Positions 1-8,122 of a DNA stretch of 64,000 nt are shown here, in pieces. Source of the DNA: Vibrio jasicida CAIM 1864 = LMG 25398 (GTDB taxonomy: Bacteria > Pseudomonadota > Gammaproteobacteria > Enterobacterales > Vibrionaceae). The position numbers and the translations under genes are program-made. Position 1 is the first letter of the stretch. Each line of letters begins with the position of its first letter. The notes beneath the pieces were generated by a model, which did no database searches, was not told the origin of the DNA, and saw nothing but the letters and a program-made list of their open reading frames with translations. The stretch lies in the NCBI RefSeq assembly GCF_000400365.1, contig NZ_BAOG01000036.1:88280-152279 (forward strand), in the 5' to 3' direction.

Positions 1-127
1 ACATCAACCGTTAATTTTGTCGCCCTCTGAGCATCCTGCTTAGAGGGTTATTCCTGTCAAAAGTAAGCCCATAATCGCCACTGCATACTCAAGAATAATG
101 GATTGAAAGTTCATACTCCCACCTTAG

Positions 128-778
128 TTAAAAGTTAAAATTAATACCTAGTTCTACGCTGTTCTCTTCACTTATCTTGGTCGAGCCCGGCGAAACTCGA
201 TGCTCACCAAATGTGTACTTCACATAAGGCTCTACCCATTTTGGCTTTAAAGTAATACGTACTTCGTGATTGGTTCGATGACCGCCTTCTGTGAGTTTTT
301 TATCGTAGTTATACGAATAACCAAGCCGGATAAAATCAATCGGTGTATAGCTTGCACCAACGGTGTTTTTCCACTCTCTCTCTGTCTTTTCCAATAATGG
401 GAATGACTTACCGATTGAGCTGGTTCTCCACTCATGAGAGCTGTTGGCGAAAACCATCCAATCATCCCCTAATGCGGTTCCGGTAAATACTCCCGCATCA
501 TACACATCGAACAGATCTGCACGGCCATAGCTCACAAATGCTTCTGTATAGAACTGTCCGAGCATCACGCCATATCCCGTCCCAAATTCTAAATACCCCG
601 TAGAATCCACTTCAGCAGAAATGTTCCATTCTTCCGTTGCTTGTAAGTACCCTGAAGCAGTCACAATCCATTCATCATCTGTATTGGACACGTCTAAACC
701 AAACCCTGGCATTTTGTAGTCAGCAGAAAAACACGGCATGGCAAAGAGCGCGCAAAGCAGCGTCAGAGATTTATTCAT
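128..778 (-). CDS. small outer membrane beta-barrel protein
   Basis: The 216-residue product starts with a short signal peptide (MNKSLTLLCALFAMPCFSA, cleavage about residue 19). The mature part is made of alternating aromatic/polar strands and ends in FNF with a terminal Phe, the usual outer membrane barrel insertion signal. Size and strand pattern suggest a monomeric barrel of 10 to 12 strands, in the size range of KdgM-type oligosaccharide porins, but I see no decisive family motif and the substrate is unknown. It lies downstream of, and on the same strand as, the lipoprotein at 866-1822, but a hairpin with an A-rich flank separates them, so they are probably separate transcription units. 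Confidence 0.75.
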   Translation of the reverse strand: MNKSLTLLCALFAMPCFSADYKMPGFGLDVSNTDDEWIVTASGYLQATEEWNISAEVDSTGYLEFGTGYGVMLGQFYTEAFVSYGRADLFDVYDAGVFTGTALGDDWMVFANSSHEWRTSSIGKSFPLLEKTEREWKNTVGASYTPIDFIRLGYSYNYDKKLTEGGHRTNHEVRITLKPKWVEPYVKYTFGEHRVSPGSTKISEENSVELGINFNF

Positions 779-800
779 TGGAATACCTATCAGAAAGATT

Positions 801-840
801 CGAAAAGAAAAAAGGAGCCACTTAAATCAAGCGGCTCCTT
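801..840 (-). terminator. intrinsic terminator after the lipoprotein gene
   Basis: AAGGAGCC (812-819) pairs with GGCTCCTT (833-840). Read on the minus strand the hairpin is followed by a T-rich run (complement of 801-813). It lies just past the stop of the lipoprotein gene. Confidence 0.65.
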
Positions 841-865
841 GCTACTTACCCTTATGCGATTTGGT

Positions 866-1822
866 TTACGAGCGCTCAACGCGGTCGCGAATCGCTCTTT
901 TTATTTCCTGACGTTGCTCTTGTGATAGGGATTGAACCTTTTGTTTCAGCTCTGCACGCTGTTCTTTGGTTAATTGGTTTGTAGGCAAATTAGTGACATC
1001 TTCGATTGGGTGACTAATTTCTGGTTCGATTGGGTTAATTGGCGACGGCAGTTCAATCGGATGCATTGGAACCCCTTCAATTGGGTGGCTAATATCTGGA
1101 CGGTTCGTGACTCCGGCAAATAAACGACCATCCTCGTTGCGGAATACCACCTCTGTGCCATCTTCTAAACGCACGATGTAGTTATCCCCTTCTTTTGATG
1201 TATGACCTACAATGTCACCGTCTTCATTTCTAATCTCGCTATCATTAACGGTGTAAAAAGCACCTGAATCACCAACAACAATGTTTACAGTGTCTGTTTC
1301 ATCTTTACTGATGAATACATGATTCCCATTGTCACCAACGATTACTGCCGCACCTTCAAGTTCAATGATGTCACCATATGTCGGAACAACACCGCCTCCA
1401 AAGTCAGGATCTACATCTTCTTCAATAGGATGTTCAATCTTAGGTTTTACTTCTTCCACCACCAATCGACCATCTTCTACACTCAAGTGCACAAAACCCT
1501 TGTCATTCACAAACACCAACTCGTTATTGCGAACTTCGATATTACCAACCACATTACCTGAAGCATCTTTCACGACATCACCGTCGGTGAAGTACAGTTC
1601 ACCACCGACATTAAATACGGTGTTACCTTCTACGCCACGGATTGCGACTGTGTTGTACTCACCATTGTCGCCTTGAATTGCCATTCCATCGAAATGTTCA
1701 CCTTCGAAGGTTTGTACCGATGCCACACCTGCTGGCTCACTAGGGGAGTCCGAAGAACTTGATGATGAACAACCGGCTAGAAAAGATGCTGCGATAACTG
1801 CACTCAGTAATTTAACTTTCAT
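866..1822 (-). CDS. repeat-containing surface or periplasmic lipoprotein
   Basis: The 318-residue protein opens with a lipoprotein signal: a hydrophobic stretch ending in LAGC (Cys about residue 18), then a Ser-rich spacer. Residues about 35-125 and 155-240 look like two copies of one beta-rich module: both have a GDNG start, a central DG.V / DGDIVG turn and end in a DGRL segment. The last third carries a recurring HPIE motif (HPIEED, HPIEGV, HPIELP, HPIEDV), then a charged helix rich in Gln, Arg and Glu. I do not recognise the family and give no function. The lack of an Asp at position +2 (Ser follows Cys) is compatible with outer membrane sorting. Codons look native to the surroundings. Confidence 0.75.
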   Translation of the reverse strand: MKVKLLSAVIAASFLAGCSSSSSSDSPSEPAGVASVQTFEGEHFDGMAIQGDNGEYNTVAIRGVEGNTVFNVGGELYFTDGDVVKDASGNVVGNIEVRNNELVFVNDKGFVHLSVEDGRLVVEEVKPKIEHPIEEDVDPDFGGGVVPTYGDIIELEGAAVIVGDNGNHVFISKDETDTVNIVVGDSGAFYTVNDSEIRNEDGDIVGHTSKEGDNYIVRLEDGTEVVFRNEDGRLFAGVTNRPDISHPIEGVPMHPIELPSPINPIEPEISHPIEDVTNLPTNQLTKEQRAELKQKVQSLSQEQRQEIKRAIRDRVERS

Positions 1823-1939
1823 GATTTACTCTCTTAATTTGTCGAAATTCAGGGCTGCCTCTTGCAGGTTCTGTGGACTCCCTGCCCGATGAAGAGAAGT
1901 ATATTGAACAGTGTTTTTTGGTACTAATTGCTTAAAAGA

Positions 1940-1961
1940 AACCCGCACTTAACGGCGGGTT
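1940..1961 (-). terminator. hairpin downstream of the LysR gene
   Basis: AACCCGC (1940-1946) and GCGGGTT (1955-1961) form a GC-rich stem. On the minus strand it is followed by TTTCTTTTAAG, so it fits termination of the LysR gene at 2008-2943. Confidence 0.55.
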
Positions 1962-2007
1962 ATTAATAAACAGAGGTATAAGGCGTGATAACTGAGGGTT
2001 ATTATTG

Positions 2008-2943
2008 TTACGACTCTCGCTCTAGGTGTCCGGTAATAATCTCCGTTACAATATTGCGCAACCAGTGCACCATCTCATTATGTCGATTCTTGTGGTGGTA
2101 GTAAGCCAGCAGAGACGGTTCGATCACCATACCATCGAGCTCAATATCAAGCCTACGGAGCTTATACAACTTATCGACATTCACGGTTTTAGACGCCGGA
2201 AACACCATATCTGAATTTGCGACCACATCAATAATTGCTGACGGGAGTTCCGAGCGAAACGCAATGTTTGGCTCTACCCCTTTGATCTTCATTATTTTTT
2301 CTGAAAATGAGATATTAGAGTTCCAGTCAGCGGCAATCACGGTCGCAAACTCAAGATGCTGGCAATCTGACACTCGTAGGCGATCACCTTGCAAGGGGTG
2401 GTCTTTTCGAACATAAGCACAAAACGCATCTTTTACGATTTCTTTCGTCAAGAGCTCTTTGGGAGCGTGGTTGATTTCGTAGTTCACACCAAGCAGAACT
2501 TCATCCTTAATAATTTCATCCATGGTAGAGCGCGACCAGTTCAGTAAATGAATTTGCACATTGGGTGCCGCCTGTCTGATTGCTTGAAAAATTTCGCTTG
2601 CATAGGAACTAAGGATAAAAGGGGCTAACGCAATCTTGACCGTCCCATTCATCTCTAATGGGTTAAAGTCTTTTGAGCCATTTAACGTCATCGATATCTC
2701 ATCAAGTAACGGCGCTAAGCTTTCCGCTAAATCATTCGCGTACTCGGTAGCTCGCAAGCCATGATGGGTTTTCACGAACAGCTCATCTTCGAAATGGTCT
2801 CTTAAGCGCTGCAGTGCTTTACTTACAGCCGGCTGCGAGACAAATAAACGCTCAGCGGCTCTACGCATATTGCGTTCTTGATGGAGGATAATAAACGTCC
2901 TCAACAAATTGAGGTCGAGATTAGAGAAAAGATCTTTGGCCAT
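2008..2943 (-). CDS. LysR-family transcriptional regulator
   Basis: A DNA-binding regulator of the LysR family. The winged helix-turn-helix is at the N-terminus (LDLNLLRTFIILHQERNMRRAAERLFVSQPAVSKAL), followed by a periplasmic-binding-protein-like effector domain. I chose the ATG at 2943 because it puts the HTH at the usual distance from the N-terminus. A GTG at 3000 would add 19 residues, and neither start has a clear Shine-Dalgarno. The form 'LDLNLLRTF' is typical of the LeuO/NodD/SyrM-like branch. The target is unknown. It is transcribed away from the kef-like pair, with over 600 bases between them. Confidence 0.85.
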   Translation of the reverse strand: MAKDLFSNLDLNLLRTFIILHQERNMRRAAERLFVSQPAVSKALQRLRDHFEDELFVKTHHGLRATEYANDLAESLAPLLDEISMTLNGSKDFNPLEMNGTVKIALAPFILSSYASEIFQAIRQAAPNVQIHLLNWSRSTMDEIIKDEVLLGVNYEINHAPKELLTKEIVKDAFCAYVRKDHPLQGDRLRVSDCQHLEFATVIAADWNSNISFSEKIMKIKGVEPNIAFRSELPSAIIDVVANSDMVFPASKTVNVDKLYKLRRLDIELDGMVIEPSLLAYYHHKNRHNEMVHWLRNIVTEIITGHLERES

Positions 2944-3620
2944 ATTCCACATCGATAATAACTTGAGGTTATTATTCAGCATAAGAACAGATTTGTGCAC
3001 TTTCCAATCTCAACCTATGAATTATTTGCACTCTCTACGCCTCTATGACGAAAAAATAACAAAGATTGAGATCTAGTTGGCGTTTATAAATTTTTAATCA
3101 AGCAGTTTGAGAGAACAATCAGGTCATTGTCGACCTTATACGACCTCCACCTCTTCTTAATATATTCACCAGAACAATTACACTCAATAAGCAGAAGAAC
3201 GACAATGCTTGTTTCTTTTGCCTTGCATTACCACTCTAAATGATACGCTAGATAGAAGTTCCTTTGCAGGCACAACCGTACACTTGCTTTGCCCTCGTTT
3301 TTATACGTTTATTCTCAATAAGTAGAGTAAAAAACCTAGTACATTAAAGAAGGTATCAACTACCGATATTTTTAGTGGAGAACATCTACTTAAGCAGGCT
3401 AATTTGCTCATCTATCGTGGGTAAAACTTGGTTTTTTATTTAACCAAGTAAAAGACGATACCTATGGTTATTTTTCATATCTCATTGAAAGTGATTTTAA
3501 CTTTCCAATGTTCAATCACTAAAGTAGATAGGATAAGGTTTATGGGTTACAGTTTCTTACAACAATCAAAGTCTTTCATTCTTATACCAAAAATGGTTTA
3601 GACGCATAGCAAGGATTCCT
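2944..3620. other. long non-coding interval with several short inverted repeats
   Basis: No convincing coding sequence. The interval is AT-rich and holds the promoters of the LysR gene (minus) and of the kef-like pair (plus). Near the plus-strand genes there is an 8-bp perfect hairpin, ACTTGGTT (3426-3433) with AACCAAGT (3442-3449), and overlapping imperfect repeats in 3485-3520 (ATTGAAAGT...ACTTTCCAAT, GTGATT...AATCAC). These could fold in a 5' leader. Confidence 0.5.
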
Positions 3621-4238
3621 ATGATAAATAAAAAAGTATTGATTCTCTTTGCGCATCCTTCCCAGCATCGCTCAGAGGTGAATGCTCCCCTTTTTAAAGC
3701 AGCTAATACAATTGAAGGTGTCACTTGTGTCGATCTCTACGCCGAGTACCCACACTTCAATATCAATATTGACCGAGAACAACAGCGTTTACGCGACCAC
3801 GATGTGGTGATTTTTCAGTTTCCGCTGTACTGGTACTCCACACCAGCCATTCTAAAAGAGTGGCAAGATCTGGTTTTAGAATACGGATTTGCTTATGGCT
3901 CAGAAGGTACAGAGCTGCATGGCAAAACCATGCTTTGTGTCTTATCCGCAGGTGGTAAAGAAGAGGCCTATAAAGCTGAAGGCTACAACCACTTCACCAT
4001 CCGTGAGCTATTAGCTCCTATCGAGCAAATGTCGGCATTGACCGGGATGAACTACATCGCTCCACTTGCGTTGTTTGGCTCCCGTACCGCCCAAGAAGAA
4101 GACCGAATTCCACAGCATGTCGAACGCTACAAAACGCTACTCAATGCGCTCGTCAATGACACACTTGATCTTGAAGCAGCGGCATCGCTCATCAAACTCA
4201 ACAGTGCATTACCACAACTGATTAAGGAAGCATCATGA
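3621..4238 (+). CDS. KefF/KefG-like NAD(P)H oxidoreductase (antiporter ancillary protein)
   Basis: A 205-residue flavodoxin-fold quinone-reductase type protein. Visible are the N-terminal strand and phosphate-loop region (ILFAHPSQHRSEVN), the central FQFPLYWYSTPA segment typical of the NQO1/MdaB/KefF family, and VLSAGGKEE. In E. coli the KefF and KefG proteins bind and activate KefC and KefB, the glutathione-gated K+ efflux systems. Its stop overlaps the start of the antiporter gene by four bases (ATGA), which supports translational coupling and that role. Whether it corresponds to KefF or KefG cannot be told from context. Confidence 0.85.
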   Translation: MINKKVLILFAHPSQHRSEVNAPLFKAANTIEGVTCVDLYAEYPHFNINIDREQQRLRDHDVVIFQFPLYWYSTPAILKEWQDLVLEYGFAYGSEGTELHGKTMLCVLSAGGKEEAYKAEGYNHFTIRELLAPIEQMSALTGMNYIAPLALFGSRTAQEEDRIPQHVERYKTLLNALVNDTLDLEAAASLIKLNSALPQLIKEAS

Positions 4239-6193
4239 CAGGGATATTCTTACAAGCCTTTGTTTACCTTATTGCCGCTGTCGTCGCTGTTCCTTTAGCA
4301 AAACGTCTAGGCTTAGGCTCGGTATTAGGTTACTTGATTGCGGGTGTGGTCATTGGTCCTATTATCGGCCTCGTAGGTGAAGAAACCACAACAATTCAAC
4401 ACTTTGCTGAATTTGGTGTGGTTATGATGTTGTTCCTCGTTGGTTTGGAACTTGAGCCTAAGATGCTGTGGGCAATGCGTAACCGCTTAATGGGCTTAGG
4501 TGGCTTACAAGTTGGTGGTACTGCCGCACTGATCATGGCGATTGCCCTGTACTTTGGCCAATCTTGGACCATAGCATTAGCGATCGGTTTGATCTTCGCG
4601 CTTTCTTCTACGGCGATTGTTCTGCAAACCTTTAGCGAGAAAGGACTGACCAAAACAGAAGGTGGTCAGAACGCGTTCTCGGTGTTGCTTTTCCAAGATA
4701 TCGCCGTAATTCCAATGTTGGCGTTTATTCCGCTGTTGGCATTGCCAGAGTTGGTAGAACAAGCACAATCGGCAGCGCAAGCAGCTGCAGAACATCATGA
4801 AGAACTTAGCCTAGTTGCTGGACTTCCTGGCTGGGCTTACGGTCTAGTGATTACGGCTTCTATTGCTATCGTCGTTGTTGGCGGGCATTTCCTCAGTCGT
4901 CCACTGTTCCGCTACGTAGCAAGCTCTGGCCTACGTGAAATCTTTACTGCAACTGCGTTGATGCTGGTGATAGGCATTGCAGCTTTGATGAGCCTAGTGG
5001 GTCTGTCTCCGGCTCTGGGTACGTTCTTAGCAGGTGTAGTACTGGCGAACAGTGAGTTCCGCCATGAGTTGGAATCAAACATTGAACCGTTTAAAGGCTT
5101 GCTACTTGGCTTGTTCTTTATCACGGTAGGTGCTGGCATCGACTTCTCAGTGCTGTTCAGCGACTTTGGTTTGATCATCGGTCTAACGCTAGGCGTGATG
5201 ATTCTGAAAGCAGCGATTCTATTCGCACTTGCGTTCATCTTCCGTATCAAAGGCAGTAACCGTTGGTTGTTTACTTTGAGCTTGGCGCAAGCGGGTGAAT
5301 TCGGCTTTGTGCTATTGAGCTTCTCGGTACAAAACCATGTAATCCCATTCGAGCTTTCACAAACGCTGGCATTGGTTGTTGCGATCTCTATGTTCCTAAC
5401 GCCGGGTCTGTTCATTCTATTTGATAAGGTGATTCTTCCTCGCTTTGAAAGTGAATCGAATGAGCGCGAAAGTGACACCATTGAAGAACAAGGCACTGTC
5501 ATCATTGCAGGTATTGGTCGCTTTGGTCAGATCGTAAACCGCTTGTTGGTATCTAATGGCGTGGAAACGGTTGTACTCGACCACCAAGCAAGCCAGATTG
5601 ATAACATGCGCCAAATCGGAACACGCGCTTACTTTGGTGATGCGACTCGACCAGACATGCTACACACGGCAGGTATTGAGCATGCCTCTGCACTTGTCGT
5701 CGCGATAGATAATCAAGAATCGAGCGTTGAGTTGGTCAAGTACGTAAAACACACCTATCCAAACGTGACAGTGATTGCGCGTGCATTTGACCGTGGGCAT
5801 GGCTACCTACTACGCCAAGCAGGCGCAGATATCATCGAATCAGAAACTTACCATTCTGCATTGGAGATTGGTGGTCACGCAATGAAAGCCATTGGTATTC
5901 ATCCGTTCTTCACTGAGCAACAAAAATCGACTTATCGCCGCGTTGAAGATCGCAAATCCAACATGCTTTATGAAGCGTGGGTCGATGACTCAGAGGGTGA
6001 ACGTTACGACAACAACTTCCGTCAACTATTTATTCATCTTGAAGAAAAAATGGCAGAAGAGATGCAAAAAGATCGTCACGACAAGCTCTCCCGTTCTGAA
6101 CGTGGTTGGACACCGCCACCAAAAGGCTATGCCGACGACTTCAGCGAAGAAAACGTCCAAGAGCTGCATCCACCAAAAGAAGACGCTCAATAA
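4235..6193 (+). CDS. KefB/KefC-type glutathione-regulated potassium/proton antiporter
   Basis: A 652-residue inner membrane CPA2 antiporter. About twelve membrane segments fill residues 1-385, with the family signatures LGLGSVLGYLIAGVVIGP near residue 25, HFAEFGVVMMLFLVGLELEP near 55-75 and FSVLLFQDIAVIP near 150. A cytoplasmic RCK/TrkA-N domain begins about residue 419 with the nucleotide-binding loop GIGRFGQ. A charged tail follows. In E. coli such proteins release K+ when glutathione adducts bind the RCK domain, acidifying the cytoplasm against electrophiles. The upstream flavoprotein overlaps it and is the expected activator. Length is slightly above E. coli KefB/KefC (about 600-620). Confidence 0.9.
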   Translation: MTGIFLQAFVYLIAAVVAVPLAKRLGLGSVLGYLIAGVVIGPIIGLVGEETTTIQHFAEFGVVMMLFLVGLELEPKMLWAMRNRLMGLGGLQVGGTAALIMAIALYFGQSWTIALAIGLIFALSSTAIVLQTFSEKGLTKTEGGQNAFSVLLFQDIAVIPMLAFIPLLALPELVEQAQSAAQAAAEHHEELSLVAGLPGWAYGLVITASIAIVVVGGHFLSRPLFRYVASSGLREIFTATALMLVIGIAALMSLVGLSPALGTFLAGVVLANSEFRHELESNIEPFKGLLLGLFFITVGAGIDFSVLFSDFGLIIGLTLGVMILKAAILFALAFIFRIKGSNRWLFTLSLAQAGEFGFVLLSFSVQNHVIPFELSQTLALVVAISMFLTPGLFILFDKVILPRFESESNERESDTIEEQGTVIIAGIGRFGQIVNRLLVSNGVETVVLDHQASQIDNMRQIGTRAYFGDATRPDMLHTAGIEHASALVVAIDNQESSVELVKYVKHTYPNVTVIARAFDRGHGYLLRQAGADIIESETYHSALEIGGHAMKAIGIHPFFTEQQKSTYRRVEDRKSNMLYEAWVDDSEGERYDNNFRQLFIHLEEKMAEEMQKDRHDKLSRSERGWTPPPKGYADDFSEENVQELHPPKEDAQ

Positions 6194-6198
6194 ACGCG

Positions 6199-6224
6199 AA
6201 AACCTCCCACTGGGAGGTTTTTTA
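6199..6224 (+). terminator. intrinsic terminator of the kef-like pair
   Basis: AACCTCCCA (6201-6209) pairs with TGGGAGGTT (6211-6219), followed by TTTTTATT. Confidence 0.85.
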
Positions 6225-6244
6225 TTGCCGGTGAAAAAGCAGAG

Positions 6245-6538
6245 CTACATGAGATCACTCATCAATGTCTCATACTCTTCATTCGCTTCATCCACTAAAT
6301 GCGACAGTTCTAATGCGTCGGTCTTGGCTAGGTTGAACTGCCATGGAACGGTGTCTTCTTTACCGCAAATACGCGTTTGAGCGCCACTACTTTCAAAAGA
6401 AAGATCATCAAACTCGGTGGTGTGGCGTTCTTGAAGCTCGACAATTTCAACTTCCAATTTACCGACGGGATTGACTTCAACATGGGCGTGTAAATCTGGG
6501 CTATTCGATAAGCAATACTCTCGATGAACTGCAATCAT
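6245..6538 (-). CDS. conserved hypothetical small protein
   Basis: The 97-residue acidic protein lacks a signal peptide and membrane segments and is probably cytoplasmic. I do not recognise a domain. A purine-rich ribosome site (AGGAGGCAGCC on the minus strand) sits just upstream of the ATG at 6538, which supports translation. It converges on the antiporter gene, with the terminator at 6199-6224 lying between. Two cysteines are not in a metal motif (one in YCLSN near residue 9, one in RICGK near 58). Confidence 0.65.
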   Translation of the reverse strand: MIAVHREYCLSNSPDLHAHVEVNPVGKLEVEIVELQERHTTEFDDLSFESSGAQTRICGKEDTVPWQFNLAKTDALELSHLVDEANEEYETLMSDLM

Positions 6539-6690
6539 GGCTGCCTCCTTGGTCTGCCAACTGACAACTCATCAAATAGTGTAGACGAGGCATTTTGAAC
6601 GTGGGGTGAAATAATAATGAAGATTGATCCTGAATAAAAATTCATCAATTTTAATTCCAAACCGACTCTGAGTGTTCGCCCCGCTAACCG

Positions 6691-7557
6691 TCAGTTTTTA
6701 CATAAAATGACTTCGTTAATGCGCGATTCAATCGCCTTTATTGCTATTGTCACTGCCATCGGCACATGAGCTTGGTAGGGATGCAATACATAAATTGGAT
6801 TCACCTTTGACGCTTTCGCACCAGGTACAGGTTCAAGAAGCGAGTTCGACTCCAACATAAAATCAGGCAAAATCCCAACACCTAGCTCCATTTCTAACAG
6901 ACTGGCCACATCAAAGACAGTATTCGCTCGGTGCTTCACTGGATATTGAATTTGATGTTCCGGCTCCTTGGAGGCAAACACATGGACCACAGGTTCAAGC
7001 TGCCAATGTTGAGCAATATAAGGCGCACTTTCAAAATCAGTATGCGCTCCTTTCGCACGACACAAGACGTCACAAAACTGCCCTACTTTGCGCTGCTTAA
7101 TGTTTGAATCGCCAGAAGCCCCTACTCGTATGGCAAGATCGATATCCTGCTGAACAATATCCACATGCTTATCATCACTGATCAAATTCAACTGCACATC
7201 AGAGTAATCAGCAAAAGCACTCGTTAAAGCTGGCAACACTATCGAGCGCATTAGTGCATGTGGCGCTGTGACGGTAAGCCTTCCCGTTGGCACTTGCTTT
7301 AACTCTGTGGCTTCTAACCACGCGGCCTCTGCTTGTTTTGTCATTTGGGCGCACTGCTCGTAAAAGCGCTCGCCCGTCGAGGTCAGAGTTTGCTTTCTGG
7401 TCGTACGTTTGAGTAAACAAGTATCCAGCTCTTGCTCTAGTTGCTTCAAAGCAGAGCTCAACACTGACTTAGAAAGCTCTAACTTATCGGCAGCTTTGGA
7501 GATTGAACCACACTCGACAATATGAACGAACAGAGACATCAAACGCAGTTTATTCAT
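6691..7557 (-). CDS. LysR-family transcriptional regulator
   Basis: A 288-residue LysR protein with an N-terminal winged helix-turn-helix (KLRLMSLFVHIVECGSISKAADKLELSKSVLSSALKQLE) and a substrate-binding domain. The HTH form and 'TGERFYEQCAQM' segment are typical of the CrgA/AaeR-like branch. It is divergent from the NTF2-like gene at 7675. An inverted repeat TGTTCT-N7-AGAACA lies between them and is a candidate binding site. The likely target is that neighbour, by the usual LysR arrangement; this is inference. Confidence 0.85.
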   Translation of the reverse strand: MNKLRLMSLFVHIVECGSISKAADKLELSKSVLSSALKQLEQELDTCLLKRTTRKQTLTSTGERFYEQCAQMTKQAEAAWLEATELKQVPTGRLTVTAPHALMRSIVLPALTSAFADYSDVQLNLISDDKHVDIVQQDIDLAIRVGASGDSNIKQRKVGQFCDVLCRAKGAHTDFESAPYIAQHWQLEPVVHVFASKEPEHQIQYPVKHRANTVFDVASLLEMELGVGILPDFMLESNSLLEPVPGAKASKVNPIYVLHPYQAHVPMAVTIAIKAIESRINEVILCKN

Positions 7558-7570
7558 CGCCCTTCCTTAT

Positions 7571-7589
7571 TGTTCTTTTTTACAGAACA
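7571..7589. promoter_or_regulatory. candidate LysR operator
   Basis: TGTTCT (7571-7576) and AGAACA (7584-7589) form a 6-bp inverted repeat with a 7-bp spacer, just upstream of the LysR start and within the divergent promoter region. It has the T-N11-A form of LysR sites. Confidence 0.4.
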
Positions 7590-7674
7590 TTCAATTCTTA
7601 TTACTTTGTTTTTCTATCTCAATTCTAACCCTATGATTACTCCATAAACAAACACCAATCACAGGATATTCAGG

Positions 7675-8046
7675 ATGACTCAATCAGTTTTAGAACGCGC
7701 TCAAGCAGGCATCTCAGCATGGCAAATCGCTTTCAACAATCAAGACGCTGCGGGCTGTGCAGCACAATACGCAGAAGACTGCATTATGGTAGCTAAGCCA
7801 TTTGGCACTTTTGAAGGGCGCGAAGCAATCCAAGCATTCTGGCAAAACATCATGGACCAAGGTTTTAACAGCGTGGACTACACCAACACTAAGTGGGAGC
7901 AAGACAACGAAAATGGCTACATTCTTTCTTCAGATTGGACGATGAACAAGGCGTTTGGTGTCGTGCACAAAGAGTTATGGGAAATTCAAGAAGATGGTTT
8001 GTCTCGCCTAACGTACGATGAGTTTGAAGTGCTTGGTGAACGATAA
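7675..8046 (+). CDS. NTF2-like (SnoaL / DUF4440-type) protein
   Basis: The 123-residue protein has the cone-shaped NTF2-like fold signature: an N-terminal helix, AFNNQDAAGCAAQYAEDCIMV, then FGTFEGREAIQAFWQNIMDQGF, then a series of long strands including SSDWTMNKAFGVVHKELWEI. Members serve as small enzymes (ketosteroid isomerase-like, polyketide cyclases) or binding proteins, so no reaction can be assigned. It stands alone between a divergent LysR gene and its own terminator and is probably controlled by that regulator. Confidence 0.75.
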   Translation: MTQSVLERAQAGISAWQIAFNNQDAAGCAAQYAEDCIMVAKPFGTFEGREAIQAFWQNIMDQGFNSVDYTNTKWEQDNENGYILSSDWTMNKAFGVVHKELWEIQEDGLSRLTYDEFEVLGER

Positions 8047-8065
8047 GCTTTAAGTCTTTCAGAAT

Positions 8066-8100
8066 AAAAAAATCCCCAAGCCGAAACTTGGGGATTTTTG
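8066..8100. terminator. bidirectional intrinsic terminator
   Basis: AATCCCCAAG (8071-8080) pairs perfectly with CTTGGGGATT (8087-8096). It is flanked by an A-run on the left and a T-run on the right, so it can serve both the NTF2-like gene and the converging permease gene. Confidence 0.88.
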
Positions 8101-8122
8101 TTTTTCAGTTTACTTAATTACA

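Noticed and set aside
1..127. Short hairpin CCCTCT/AGAGGG near base 24-46
   Set aside because: At the window edge, with no T-run and no gene that clearly uses it; cannot be assigned.
1319..1676. Two plus-strand open frames opposite the lipoprotein gene
   Set aside because: Composition is that of an antisense shadow (Ser/Thr/Pro-rich or Phe-rich), without ribosome sites, and overlapping a well-supported lipoprotein.
4912..5505. 197-residue minus-strand open frame within the antiporter gene
   Set aside because: Lies wholly opposite conserved membrane segments of the KefB/KefC-type protein and shows no recognisable domain.
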